Made by a program: the position numbers and the translations under genes. From Enorma phocaeensis (lineage in GTDB: Bacteria > Actinomycetota > Coriobacteriia > Coriobacteriales > Coriobacteriaceae), in the NCBI RefSeq assembly GCF_016901575.1, contig NZ_JACJKQ010000016.1, forward strand, positions 1 through 53,658: 53,658 nucleotides of DNA, given 5' to 3'. The notes beneath the pieces are model-generated. The model had not been told where the DNA came from, searched no databases, and saw only the letters and a list, made by a program, of their open reading frames with translations. This document shows positions 40,149 through 49,113 of the stretch, in pieces (within the stretch, counting starts at the first letter, position 1; each line of letters starts with the position of its first letter).

Positions 40149-41540
40149 CTACGCGCGCTCGATGAAGGCGCAGTAGCCCTTGTAGGCTTCGTAGACGTCG
40201 GCCTTGTTGGTGACCTCCCACAGCGAGTGCATGGAAAGCACCGCCACGCCGGAGTCGATGACGTCCATGCCGTACTCCGCGAGGATGTAGGCGATCGTTC
40301 CGCCGCCGCCCGCGCCGATGCGGCCGAGCTCGCAGGTCTGGAAGGCGACGCCGGCCTCGTCCATGATGTCGCGGACAAGGGCGAGGTACTCGGCATCGGC
40401 GTCGTTGGAACCCGACTTGCCGCGGGCGCCGGTGTACTTGTTGAAGCACAGGCCGTGGCCCATGATGGCGGCGTTCTTCTTCTCAAAGCGGTCAGCGTAG
40501 AGTTGGTCGAAGCCGGCGGAGACGTCGGAGCTGAGCATGCGCGAGCGTGCCAGGCAGCGGCGGAGGGCCAGCGGGGATTCCTCGCCTGCAAGCGCCATGA
40601 TTTCGGCGACGGTGTTCTCAAAGAAGCGGCTCGTCATGCCCGAGGCTCCCACGGAGCCGATTTCCTCCTTGTCGACGAGCAGGGTGCACGAGGTGCGCTC
40701 GACGCTCTCGACGGCGAGCTGCGCGGCGAGCGAGGTGTAGGCGCACACGCGGTCGTCCTGGCCGTATCCCAAGATCATGGAGCGGTCGAGGCCCATGTCG
40801 CGTGCGGCGCCGGCGGGCACGACCTCGAGCTCGGCGGAGAGGAAGTCCTCCTCCTCGATGCCGTAGCGGTCCTTCAGGATGTCGAGGAGCATCTGCTTTA
40901 CAGGCTCCTTGGGCTCGTCGTCGCCCTCGATCACCACCGGGCGGCCTCCCACGATGAGGTCGAGGTTCTCATGGTCGACGGCCTCGCCGGCGGGCTTTTT
41001 CATCTGGTCGGAAGCGAGGTGGATGAGCAGGTCGGAGATGCAGAAGACCGGGTCGTCCGCAGCTTCGCCCACGCGCACCTCGACCGTGGTGCCGTCCTTC
41101 TTGCAGATGACGCCGTGCAGCGCGAGCGGGGTGGCGACCCAGTGGTAGGCCTTCACGCCGCCGTAGTAGTGCGTGTCGAGGTAGGCCATGTCGCCCGCCT
41201 CATAGAGCGGGTTCTGCTTGAGGTCGAGGCGCGGGGAGTCGATGTGGGCGCCCAGGATGTTCATGCCTTCCTCGAGCGGCGCGGTGCCAAGGTTCACGAG
41301 CATGAGGGTCTTGTTGTGCGAGACGGCGTAGACCTTGTCGCCCGCCTTGAGCGCGCGGCCCTCGGTGCGGACGGTCTCGAGGTCGACATAGCCTGCGGCC
41401 TCGGCGAGCTTGATGCTTGAGGTTACGCATTCGCGCTCGGTCTTGTTTTCGCTGATGAACGTGCGATAGTCGCGGCAAAGCCGCTCGAGCTTCTCGACGT
41501 CGGCGTCGCCATATGCCTTCCATGCGTTCGGACGTTCCAT
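40149..41540 (-). CDS. M18 family aminopeptidase
   Basis: The 463-residue cytoplasmic zinc aminopeptidase removes N-terminal residues, often acidic ones. Metal and catalytic residues are visible in GAHIDSPRLDLKQNPLYE (His and Asp), TLLVDKEEIGSVGASG (Glu pair), a MLSSDVSAGFDQLYADRF segment (Asp) and VLSMHSLWEV (His). The GYGQDDRVCAYTS motif is also typical of M18. The ATG at 41540 follows GAGAAAGGACTCCC. It is a single gene, divergent from the Ogt-acetyltransferase gene and convergent with the uptake operon. Confidence 0.94.
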   Translation of the reverse strand: MERPNAWKAYGDADVEKLERLCRDYRTFISENKTERECVTSSIKLAEAAGYVDLETVRTEGRALKAGDKVYAVSHNKTLMLVNLGTAPLEEGMNILGAHIDSPRLDLKQNPLYEAGDMAYLDTHYYGGVKAYHWVATPLALHGVICKKDGTTVEVRVGEAADDPVFCISDLLIHLASDQMKKPAGEAVDHENLDLIVGGRPVVIEGDDEPKEPVKQMLLDILKDRYGIEEEDFLSAELEVVPAGAARDMGLDRSMILGYGQDDRVCAYTSLAAQLAVESVERTSCTLLVDKEEIGSVGASGMTSRFFENTVAEIMALAGEESPLALRRCLARSRMLSSDVSAGFDQLYADRFEKKNAAIMGHGLCFNKYTGARGKSGSNDADAEYLALVRDIMDEAGVAFQTCELGRIGAGGGGTIAYILAEYGMDVIDSGVAVLSMHSLWEVTNKADVYEAYKGYCAFIERA

Positions 41541-41699
41541 GGGAGTCCTTTCTCACGTGGTTATAGTCACGGATGCCATGGTAGCACGGCGACGTGAAGA
41601 TGCGTTATGCGGCGCAGACGGGTTGCTTGAAGACGCTCCCGCTTGATGCCAAGATAGGCTACATGCCGGAGCTTACGTCTATTGCTGATGGAGGCGCCT

Positions 41700-42632
41700 A
41701 TGCGCTATACCTCGACATATGGCTCGCCGCTGGGCGACATCCTTATGGCAAGCGATGGCCGTGCGCTCACGGGCCTGTGGTTTGTTGGGCAGAAATACGA
41801 GGCCGCGGGTTTAGGTGAGGGCGCATGCGAGGAGCCCGGCCTTCCGGTGTTCCGCGAGGCGTGCTCATGGCTTGACGAGTATTTTGCAGGCGGGCATCCG
41901 GAGGGGCAGCCGGCCCTCTCTCCTTCGGGGACGCCGTTCCAGCGGGCGGTATGGGACGAGCTCGCGCGCATCCCCTATGGAGCTACGGTCTCCTATGGGG
42001 AGGTGGCGTCACGTATCGCGGCACGCCGCGGCTCGCCGACGTCGGCCCGTGCGGTGGGGGCGGCGGTGGGGCGCAATCCCATCTCGATCTTGGTGCCATG
42101 CCACAGGGTGACGGGCACGGGCGGAGCGCTTACGGGGTATGCCGGGGGCCTTTGGCGCAAGCGTGCGCTCTTGGCGCTTGAGGGGCGCGGCATTGTCGTG
42201 GGGGAGGAGCCCGCCGAACGAAGCGAGCAGCTCCTCGTGGGATTGACCGACGTGTGGGAGCGGTCGGTTCGCGCCACGCATGCTTTTCTCGCCGAGGAGG
42301 ACGTCTCTCGTCTGCGCACGATGGTCCCGCAGGCCATCGCGGAGGTTCCGCGCCTGCTGGTCGCGCGCCGCGCGGGCCGCCTCGCGGGGTTTGTCGGCGC
42401 CGACGGGGCGTTTTTGGAGATGCTTTTCGTAGACGCGGCGGACCGCGGCGCGGGCGTAGGGCGCTTGCTGCTCGAGCGGGCGGTCGAGCTTCTGGGCATC
42501 ACCGAGCTCTCGGTCAACGAGCAGAACCCGCAGGCGGTGGGCTTCTACGAGCACATGGGGTTCTCCGTCTTTCGCCGCACGGAGACCGATTCGCAGGGAG
42601 ACCCGTTTCCGCTTCTCTATATGCGCCGGTAG
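41700..42632 (+). CDS. Fusion of methylated-DNA cysteine methyltransferase (Ogt) and GNAT acetyltransferase
   Basis: The 310-residue protein joins two enzymes. Residues about 1-160 are an Ogt-type DNA repair protein with helix-turn-helix FQRAVWDELARIPYGATVSYGEVA and the acceptor Cys134 in ILVPCHRVTG; GYAGGLWRKRALLALE closes the domain. Residues about 168-310 are a GNAT domain with RLLVARRAGRLAGFVG, LFVDAADRGAGVGRLLLERAV (acetyl-CoA loop) and LSVNEQNPQAVGFYEHMGF. No stop or frameshift separates them. The Ogt part removes O6-alkyl groups from guanine; the acetyltransferase substrate is unknown. ATG 41700 follows TGGAGGCGCCT. Confidence 0.93.
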   Translation: MRYTSTYGSPLGDILMASDGRALTGLWFVGQKYEAAGLGEGACEEPGLPVFREACSWLDEYFAGGHPEGQPALSPSGTPFQRAVWDELARIPYGATVSYGEVASRIAARRGSPTSARAVGAAVGRNPISILVPCHRVTGTGGALTGYAGGLWRKRALLALEGRGIVVGEEPAERSEQLLVGLTDVWERSVRATHAFLAEEDVSRLRTMVPQAIAEVPRLLVARRAGRLAGFVGADGAFLEMLFVDAADRGAGVGRLLLERAVELLGITELSVNEQNPQAVGFYEHMGFSVFRRTETDSQGDPFPLLYMRR

Positions 42633-42670
42633 GGGAGACGTTGCGCGCGCTGTGCGAGAAGGAGGGGAGG

Positions 42671-42754
42671 ATCCATGCGCATTGGGAGGAATCCTCGGCG
42701 CGCGTCGCGGCATCGTCCGGGCGAAAGGATGATTCATGCGCATGGGGAGGAATC
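42671..42754 (+). repeat. Pair of 23-base direct repeats in the exporter upstream region
   Basis: The copies at 42671-42693 and 42732-42754 differ at two of 23 positions and start 61 bases apart. Each contains ATGCGCAT-x-GGGAGGAATC. Both open a tiny frame beginning M-R-x-G-R-N (29 and 39 codons); only the second has a ribosome-site-like AAAGGATG. They lie in the 269-base gap (42633-42901) before the ABC exporter. A duplication remnant or short leader peptides are possible. Further on, an AT-rich stretch with TATAGT (42843) may be the exporter promoter. Confidence 0.55.
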
Positions 42755-42901
42755 GCATGGATGAAAGGGGCGCTCGCCCCCCCCTTGATGAGAGCGACAT
42801 CGACATTCTGAATCGACCGACAGAAGTTAGCTATGGCTATGTTATAGTACTTTAACTTTTTGACGCCGGCATGGCGACGCCAAGAGGTTGAGGAGGAAGA
42901 C

Positions 42902-44626
42902 ATGGTCAATGGCCGACTGGTGAGGCTCGGCAGGTCCCAGATGGGCCACGTGCTTGCCCAGGTGGCGTTCCAGTGGATCGCGCTTGCGGCAAACATCGCC
43001 CTTGTGATGGGTGTCGCAGAGCTTGTCCGGGCCTTTGTGGAAGGTCGATTTGGCTCGGAGCACGGGGCTGGGAGCGTCCTGGGGGCGCTCGCCTGCCTGG
43101 CGGTGCGCTTTGCAGCCACGCGCGCGGCGGCAGTCATGGGCAGTCGTTCCAGCAGGGGCATCAAGGACGTCTTGCGGCGCGCGCTGTACGACAAGCTCCT
43201 GGCGCTCGGCCCCTCGTATGCCCAACATATCTCGACCTCTGAGGTGGTGCAGGTCGCGGGAGAAGGGATCGAGCAGGTCGAGACCTATTTCGGGCTCTAC
43301 CTCCCGCAGCTGCTCTACGCGCTCGCCGCGCCGATCACGCTCTTCGCGGTCGTGGCGCCGATGTCGCTGCCGGTCGCGCTGGGTCTGGTCGCCTGCGTGC
43401 CGCTCATCCCCCTCGCCATCGCGGCGGTGCAGGCGATCGCGAAGCGCCTGCTCGCGTCCTATTGGTCGCAGTACGCCGAGCTGGGGGACAGCTTTCTCGA
43501 GAACCTGCAGGGGCTCGGCACCCTTAAGGTCTATGAGGCGGACGGCTTCAAGGCGCAGCAGATGGACGAAGAGGCCGAGGCGTTCCGTCGCGTGACCATG
43601 CGGGTGCTCACGATGCAGCTGAACTCGATCATCGTCATGGATCTCGTCGCCTACGGCGGAGCGGCGTTGGGGATCTTCCTGGCGGTGGGCGAGCTCGCCG
43701 CAGGTCGCCTGGGGCTCTCCGAGGCCTTTGCCATCGTCGTGCTGTCCAGCGAGTTCTTCATTCCCATGCGCACGCTCGGCAGCTATTTCCATACTGCCAT
43801 GAACGGCTCGGCGGCCGCGGACCGCATCTTTGCCATGCTCGATCTGCCCGAGCCAAAGGCGGGCATGCGGCGCCTGCATGGACGGTCCAACCCCATCGAC
43901 GTGCGCGGCCTCTCGTTCTGCTACGTGCCCGGCCGCAGCGTCTTGCGCGACGTCTCGCTCCACATCGAGCCGGGCTCGCTGGTGGGCATCACCGGTGCGT
44001 CCGGTTCGGGCAAGTCCACGCTCGCCGCGATGCTCGCGGGAAGGCTCGAGGGATATTCGGGCTCGGTCGAGATCGGCGGCTGCCAGGTGCGCGACATCGA
44101 TCCTGGGAGCCTCGCCGAGCACGTGGTGGTCGTTCCTACGGCGGGGCATCTGTTTTGCGGCACCCTGCGCGAGAACCTGCTCATGGGAGATTCGCATGCA
44201 ACCGACGAGCGGCTGTATCGAGCCCTTGCCCAGGCGCGGGCAGACGAGTTCGTGCGCGCGGCGGGAGGTCTGGACATGAGGATTGCCGAAGGCGCGCAAA
44301 ACCTTTCGGGCGGGCAGCGCCAGCGGCTCTGCATAGCCCGGGCGCTCCTCACGCGTGCCGAGACCCTCATCTTCGACGAGGCGAGCTCCAACGTCGACGT
44401 CGAGTCGGAAGAGGCCATCGCGGCGCTCGTCCGCGAGCTTGCCGGCGAGCGCACCGTCGTGGTGGTGAGCCACAGGCTCGCGAACCTGGTCCAGGCGGAC
44501 TGCATACATGTATTCGAGGACGGGCGCCTCGTGGAGTCGGGGACGCATGGCGAGCTCGTCGCGGCGGGAGGCCCCTATGAGGGGCTTTGGCGCGCGCAGC
44601 ACGAGTTGGAGGAGGGCGTGCGATGA
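42902..44626 (+). CDS. ABC exporter half-transporter, CydD-like
   Basis: The 574-residue protein fuses a six-helix type IV exporter domain (about 10-310) to an ATPase domain (about 340-574). The membrane part resembles CydD (YLPQLLYALAAPITLF, VPLIPLAIAAVQAIAKRLL). In the ATPase, Walker A is GASGSGKST, the signature LSGGQRQRLCIARA, Walker B LIFDEASSN and the switch His VVVSHRLANL. The Q-loop Gln is replaced: VVVPTAGHLF has Thr where VPQ is expected. CydDC exports thiols or acts in heme homeostasis; cydAB is not present here, so the substrate is open. ATG 42902 follows GAGGAGGAAGAC. It overlaps the partner gene by ATGA. Confidence 0.88.
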   Translation: MVNGRLVRLGRSQMGHVLAQVAFQWIALAANIALVMGVAELVRAFVEGRFGSEHGAGSVLGALACLAVRFAATRAAAVMGSRSSRGIKDVLRRALYDKLLALGPSYAQHISTSEVVQVAGEGIEQVETYFGLYLPQLLYALAAPITLFAVVAPMSLPVALGLVACVPLIPLAIAAVQAIAKRLLASYWSQYAELGDSFLENLQGLGTLKVYEADGFKAQQMDEEAEAFRRVTMRVLTMQLNSIIVMDLVAYGGAALGIFLAVGELAAGRLGLSEAFAIVVLSSEFFIPMRTLGSYFHTAMNGSAAADRIFAMLDLPEPKAGMRRLHGRSNPIDVRGLSFCYVPGRSVLRDVSLHIEPGSLVGITGASGSGKSTLAAMLAGRLEGYSGSVEIGGCQVRDIDPGSLAEHVVVVPTAGHLFCGTLRENLLMGDSHATDERLYRALAQARADEFVRAAGGLDMRIAEGAQNLSGGQRQRLCIARALLTRAETLIFDEASSNVDVESEEAIAALVRELAGERTVVVVSHRLANLVQADCIHVFEDGRLVESGTHGELVAAGGPYEGLWRAQHELEEGVR

Positions 44627-46308
44627 GCCACGCAAAGGTGATGATGCGGCTCTGCGGGCTCGTGGGGCCGCTCTGGGGCGTCATGACGCTCGCCGTCACG
44701 GCAGGGATGGCGGGACACCTCGCCGCCATCGGCGTGCCGGTCGCAGGGATGCTCGCCGTCCTTGCGGCATCGGGCGCCGAGGGCCTGCCGGCCTACGGGG
44801 GTCTCCTCGTCGTGCTCGCGTCGTGTGCCGTCGCGCGCGGAGTCTTGCACTATGTCGAGCAGATTGCGAACCACTACATCGCCTTCAAGCTGCTCGCCCG
44901 CATCCGCCATCGGGTCTTTGCCGCCCTGCGCCGGCTTGCGCCCGCCAAGCTGGCCGGCAAGGGCCGCGGCGACCTCGTCTCCGTCATAACCGGGGATATC
45001 GAGCTCCTCGAGGTCTTCTATGCACACACCATCTCTCCGATAGCGATCGCGGCGGGGGTGAGCGGCGTGGTGCTTGCGCTGCAGGCCGCCATCCATCCCG
45101 TCTTCTGCGCCATGACGCTCGTCGCGTTCCTTGCGGTGGGCGCGGCGATGCCGCTCGTCGCCAACGCGGCGTCGGGGAAAGGCGGGCTGGAGTTCCGAGA
45201 TCGCCTCGGTGCGCTCGACGCCTATCTGCTCGACAGCCTGAGGGGCCTTACCGAGGCCATGCAGTATGGGGTCGCCCGCCTGCGCGGAGAGGAGTTCTTT
45301 CGCCGCAGCGGCGAGCTTGCCGACAGCGAGCGCCGGCTCAAGGCGCGCTCGGGCGTCAACCAGGCCGTGATGTCGGTTGTGGTATGGGTGTTCGACCTCG
45401 TGTTTGCCGTCGTCGGACTGCATCTGCTGCATTTCCAGCAGGTCTCGCTCGCCTCCATGCTGTGCGCCCTGGTGCTGCTCATGAGCTCGTTTGGTCCGGT
45501 GCTTGCGCTGGCGAGCCTGGGTACGGGGCTGCAGCAGACGTTTGCGGCAGGCGAGCGGGTGCTTGCCATCCTCGACGAGGAGCCCGTGGTCGAGCCGGTC
45601 GATGCGGGGCGCGCTCCGGGCGGTTCCGAGGTCGATGTGCGCGACGTCTCCTTTGGCTACGGCGGCACGTCCGTGCTCAGGGGCGTCTCGATCGCGGCGC
45701 GGCCCGGCTCCATCTTGGGCATAGCGGGCAAGAGCGGTTCGGGCAAGTCGACCTTGCTGGCGCTCATCATGCGTTTTTGGGATGTGGACGCCGGGCGGAT
45801 CGAGGTGGGCGGCGTCGACGTGCGGGAGGCGTCTACCCATGCGCTCAGACAGGCGGAGAGCCTTGTCGAGCAGGGCACGCACCTCTTTAACGAAAGCCTG
45901 GCGGACAACATTCGCATCGGCAGGCTGGACGCGACGGACGAGGAGGTCGAGGCAGCCGCTCGGGCGGCACGCATCCATGACGTCATCGTCGGCCTGCCCG
46001 AGGGGTACGACACGCGTGCGGGGGAGCTGGGAGACGTGCTCTCTGCCGGCGAGCGCCAGCGCATCGGGCTCGCTCGCGCCCTGCTGCGCGACGCGCCCGT
46101 CCTGCTGCTCGACGAGCCCACGTCCAACCTCGACAGCCTCAACGAGGCCGCCGTCATGCACGTCCTTGCCGACGAGCGGGGAAGTCGCACGGTGGTGCTG
46201 GTAAGCCATAGGGCAAGCACGCTCGATGTGGCGGACGCCGTCGTCACGCTGGAAGGCGGACGCGTGAGCTCGGGTGCCGAGAGGCGTGCGCCCCGCGCCC
46301 TTTCCTGA
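44623..46308 (+). CDS. ABC exporter half-transporter, CydC-like partner
   Basis: The 561-residue partner has six hydrophobic helices (to about 300) and an ATPase domain with Walker A GKSGSGKST, Q-loop VEQGTHLF and Walker B LLLDEPTSNLD. The switch His lies in VLVSHRAST. Its signature reads LSAGERQR instead of LSGGQ, so the two ATPase sites of the heterodimer are not equivalent. The region GLTEAMQYGVARL and EQIANHYIAFKLLARIRHRVF are CydC-like. Its ATG overlaps the stop of the first half-transporter, which ensures equal synthesis. The DUF454 gene follows after 23 bases. Confidence 0.88.
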   Translation: MSHAKVMMRLCGLVGPLWGVMTLAVTAGMAGHLAAIGVPVAGMLAVLAASGAEGLPAYGGLLVVLASCAVARGVLHYVEQIANHYIAFKLLARIRHRVFAALRRLAPAKLAGKGRGDLVSVITGDIELLEVFYAHTISPIAIAAGVSGVVLALQAAIHPVFCAMTLVAFLAVGAAMPLVANAASGKGGLEFRDRLGALDAYLLDSLRGLTEAMQYGVARLRGEEFFRRSGELADSERRLKARSGVNQAVMSVVVWVFDLVFAVVGLHLLHFQQVSLASMLCALVLLMSSFGPVLALASLGTGLQQTFAAGERVLAILDEEPVVEPVDAGRAPGGSEVDVRDVSFGYGGTSVLRGVSIAARPGSILGIAGKSGSGKSTLLALIMRFWDVDAGRIEVGGVDVREASTHALRQAESLVEQGTHLFNESLADNIRIGRLDATDEEVEAAARAARIHDVIVGLPEGYDTRAGELGDVLSAGERQRIGLARALLRDAPVLLLDEPTSNLDSLNEAAVMHVLADERGSRTVVLVSHRASTLDVADAVVTLEGGRVSSGAERRAPRALS

Positions 46309-46331
46309 TCATCTACGAGAGAGGACTCGCC

Positions 46332-46745
46332 GTGAAGCAGACGTTTCGACGTTCCGTGTTCGAAAAGGTATTGTTCGTGCTCGCGTGGCTGGTGCTGGGG
46401 CTTGCTGCGGCGGGCGTGGTGGTCCCGCTTTTGCCCACCACCCCGTTGGTGCTGCTCGCCTCGGCGCTGTTCGCCCGAAGCAGCCCGCGATTCGACGCAT
46501 GGCTTCGGACCACGCGCCTGTATAAGCGCTATGTGGTGCCGTTTCGCGAGACGGGCGGCATGACCGCGCGCAAGAAGCTGACCATGTGGGGCGTGACCGC
46601 GGCGACCTGTGCGGTAAGCTTCCTTCTGGTGGAATTCGTGCCCGCCCGCGTCATGCTCGCCGCGGTGGTGGTGGGAATGGGCGTCGCGCTCGTGACCAAG
46701 ATCAAGACCATCACGCCCGAGGAGGAGGCGCGCCGTCGGGCATAG
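46332..46745 (+). CDS. DUF454 (YbaN family) inner-membrane protein
   Basis: The 137-residue protein has the YbaN pattern VLFVLAWLVLGLAAAGVVVPLLPTTPLVLLASALFARSSPRFDAWL in its first half. Two further hydrophobic helices lie at about 88-102 and 105-120. Function is not established; the gene often sits near heme or ABC transport genes. The start is GTG with AGAGAGGACTCGCC before it. It lies 23 bases after the ABC exporter pair and is probably cotranscribed with it. Confidence 0.9.
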   Translation: MKQTFRRSVFEKVLFVLAWLVLGLAAAGVVVPLLPTTPLVLLASALFARSSPRFDAWLRTTRLYKRYVVPFRETGGMTARKKLTMWGVTAATCAVSFLLVEFVPARVMLAAVVVGMGVALVTKIKTITPEEEARRRA

Positions 46746-46830
46746 GGGTCCGGCGCCGGCGCGCTCGCCCGCTTTTTGGCGCCCCGCCCAAACCAGGTAG
46801 CAGGATGCACGTTCGTGAAGGAGCCGCTTC

Positions 46831-47184
46831 GTGTCTCGAACACCCGATACGCCAGCCGTTGCCCGTCGCCGCGAACGCGAGCGACGCGTCATCTCGCAGA
46901 TGATCGCCCTCTATTGCCGCAAGCAGCATCGCGGCGAGCCGCGTGACGCCTCGGCGTTCTGCGGTGAGCCGGTGTGCGCCGACTGCGCCGAGCTCGATGC
47001 CTTTGCGGTGCGCAGGACCGAGCGCTGCCCTCATATGGCCACCAAGACGTCGTGCAACAAGTGCTCGACGCACTGCTATCCGCCTGCCATGCAGGAGCGC
47101 ATCCGCGCCGTCATGCGCTTCGCCGGGCCCCGCATGCTCCTCCACCATCCGGTTGCCGCGGTGCGCCACATCCTCGGTCGCTGA
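46831..47184 (+). CDS. Nitrous-oxide-stimulated promoter (NOSP) family protein
   Basis: The 117-residue Cys-rich protein matches the small NOSP family (PF11756 type): ERRVISQMIALYCRKQH, CADCAELDAFAVRRTERCPH, KTSCNKCSTHCYPPAMQERI, RAVMRFAGPRMLLHHPVAAV. Seven Cys after residue 44 could hold an iron-sulfur cluster or zinc. The name comes from an early observation in Pseudomonas; the biochemical function is unknown. The GTG start follows GTGAAGGAGCCGCTTC. Confidence 0.9.
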   Translation: MSRTPDTPAVARRRERERRVISQMIALYCRKQHRGEPRDASAFCGEPVCADCAELDAFAVRRTERCPHMATKTSCNKCSTHCYPPAMQERIRAVMRFAGPRMLLHHPVAAVRHILGR

Positions 47185-47310
47185 TCTCGGGCCCCGTCCC
47201 GCGGCGCTTCGGAAGACCGTTCGGGTGTCTGGCTTACGCCGGCACCGCGCTATGCGAGAATGTGGACGGTTTGTGACAGCGTTTGCCACATCTGGCTGAA
47301 AGGGGTCGCC

Positions 47311-48576
47311 ATGAGCAAACACGAGCGAGAAGTCATCGGGGTCGACGACCGGGTATCGGTCGGTCGCGCCATCCCGCTGGGCATCCAGCACATGATGAGC
47401 ATGTTCGGGTCGACGGTGCTGGTGCCTGTGCTCACCGGCCTCGACCCCAATGTGGCCATCATGTGCTCGGGCATCGGCACCATCTGCTACCTGCTGGTGA
47501 CGGGCAACAAGATTCCGAGCTACCTGGGCAGCTCCTTCGCCTTCATCAGCCCCATCCTCGCCGTGGGGGCGACTCAGGGGCTCGACGCCGCCATGTCGGG
47601 CGTCATCGTGGCGGGCATGGTGTTTCTGGCGGTCGCCGGCATCATCAAGCTGGTGGGAACAGGCTGGCTCGACCGCCTGCTGCCTCCCGTGCTCGTCGCC
47701 TCGGTCATGGTGGTCATCGGCGTCGGCCTCTCCGCCACGGCGGTCGACATGGCGTTCATGCAGGACCTTCCCGACGGCACCTCGGCCTTCTATGGGGTGG
47801 GGGCGGTCGTCGCGGCGGTAACGCTCGTCGCCGCGGTCGTCTTCTCCAGCCTGGGAGGCATCTTCGGGACCATCCCGGTGCTGCTCGCCATCATCGTGGG
47901 CTACGTGGTCTCCATCCCATTGGGGCTCGTGGACTTTGGCCCCGTCGCCGATGCCGCCTGGATCGGGCTGCCCAACGTCTCCGCGCCACGTTTTGACATG
48001 GGTGCCATCGCGCTCGTCGCCCCCGTGGCCGTCGTCGTGGTGATCGAGCATATCGGCCACCTGCTCGCCGTCGGCGAGATCGTGGGCAAGGACTACCGCG
48101 AGATGCTGCCGCGCTCCCTTGCCGGAGACGGCATCTCCACCATGATCTCGGGCTTTCTGGGAGGTCCTCCCACCACCACCTATGCCGAGAACATCGGCGT
48201 CATGAGCGTCACGCGCGTCTATTCGACGCAGATCTTCTGGTATGCGGGCGGCTTCGCTCTCGTGATCGGAGGCTTCTGCCCCAAGCTCGCCGCGCTCATC
48301 CAGTCAATTCCCGGCCCGGTCATGGGCGGCGTCTGCCTGCTGCTGTTCGGCCTCATCGCCTCAAACGGCCTGCGCATGCTCGTATCGAACAAGGTCGATT
48401 TCGACGTCAACCGCAACCTCATGATCGCCTCGGTCGTGATCATCGTGGGCGTGGGCATGGAGACCTCAGGCATCTCCATCCCCATCGGCGACTACACGCT
48501 TCCCGGCATGGCCACCTCGGCGCTCGCGGGCATCGTGCTGAACCTCATCTTGCCGGGGGCGCGTCAGGACTCGTAG
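47311..48576 (+). CDS. Uracil/xanthine permease (NCS2 family, UraA-like)
   Basis: The 421-residue membrane protein has 12 to 14 helices of the NCS2 fold. Diagnostic stretches are LGIQHMMSMFGSTVLVPVLTGLDP near residue 25, a SYLGSSFAFISP segment, VVVIEHIGHLLAVGEIVGKDY with the substrate-binding Glu, and GGPPTTTYAENIGVMSVTRVYS. The QHxxxMF and N-I-G elements favour uracil over xanthine. It is a proton-coupled importer. ATG 47311 follows AAAGGGGTCGCC. Its last 32 bases overlap the 3' end of the convergent kinase gene. Confidence 0.93.
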   Translation: MSKHEREVIGVDDRVSVGRAIPLGIQHMMSMFGSTVLVPVLTGLDPNVAIMCSGIGTICYLLVTGNKIPSYLGSSFAFISPILAVGATQGLDAAMSGVIVAGMVFLAVAGIIKLVGTGWLDRLLPPVLVASVMVVIGVGLSATAVDMAFMQDLPDGTSAFYGVGAVVAAVTLVAAVVFSSLGGIFGTIPVLLAIIVGYVVSIPLGLVDFGPVADAAWIGLPNVSAPRFDMGAIALVAPVAVVVVIEHIGHLLAVGEIVGKDYREMLPRSLAGDGISTMISGFLGGPPTTTYAENIGVMSVTRVYSTQIFWYAGGFALVIGGFCPKLAALIQSIPGPVMGGVCLLLFGLIASNGLRMLVSNKVDFDVNRNLMIASVVIIVGVGMETSGISIPIGDYTLPGMATSALAGIVLNLILPGARQDS

Positions 48577-49078
48577 CGCCAAAGGCGATGCGGCGCGCCA
48601 CCTCGTGAGGGGAGAGGCCGGTGGTGTCGACCATCGGGGCGTCCAGCGACCGATAGCGGGGAAGGTAGGCGAGCGCGCGTGCCGCGGCGTCGGCGTCGCG
48701 CCTGCCTTCCTCGATGTCCCGCTCGACTCGCTCGCGAAGCGCGTCTTCGCTTGCGACGAGCGAGACGTGGCGGACCTGCGCCTCGCAGGCTGCAAGGGGC
48801 AGGCCGTCCAAGACGGCGTCGACGATCGCCTGCTCATGCATGACCCAGCAGAAGACCACGTGCTCATAGGCGCTGCATCGCAAAAAGTTTCCCAGCAGAT
48901 GCCGGATATTGTCGAGCACCATGGCCTTCGTTTCCTCGGTCACCTGGAAGGGGTCTGCCTGCCAGCACCAATCTCCGTCGAGAAAGACCGACCTTGGCAG
49001 CATGCGGTTGAGCTCGCGGCATGCGGTCGTCTTGCCGACGCCCATGGGCCCTCCGATGAGGTATAGCGTCTTCGACAA
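48545..49078 (-). CDS. Small P-loop kinase (AAA_33-like), substrate unknown
   Basis: The 177-residue protein starts, with TTG, L-S-K-T-L-Y-L-I-G-G and then the Walker A GPMGVGKTT (about 9-18). ELNRMLPRSVFLDGDWCWQADPF follows. It also has a LVASEDALRERVERDIEEGRR lid region and YRSLDAPMVDTTGLSPHEVARRI, where D-T-T-G lies near the adenine site. The layout resembles small nucleoside or metabolite kinases; the substrate cannot be named. TTG 49078 is chosen because GAGGAGAGATCA precedes it. The 3' end overlaps uraA by 32 bases. Confidence 0.8.
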   Translation of the reverse strand: MSKTLYLIGGPMGVGKTTACRELNRMLPRSVFLDGDWCWQADPFQVTEETKAMVLDNIRHLLGNFLRCSAYEHVVFCWVMHEQAIVDAVLDGLPLAACEAQVRHVSLVASEDALRERVERDIEEGRRDADAAARALAYLPRYRSLDAPMVDTTGLSPHEVARRIAFGATSPDAPPAR

Positions 49079-49113
49079 TGATCTCTCCTCACATTGTCCG
49101 GGTCGAGCTGCGG

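Noticed and set aside
42671-42754. CRISPR-like repeat
   Set aside because: Only two copies, imperfect, with no further units and no cas genes.
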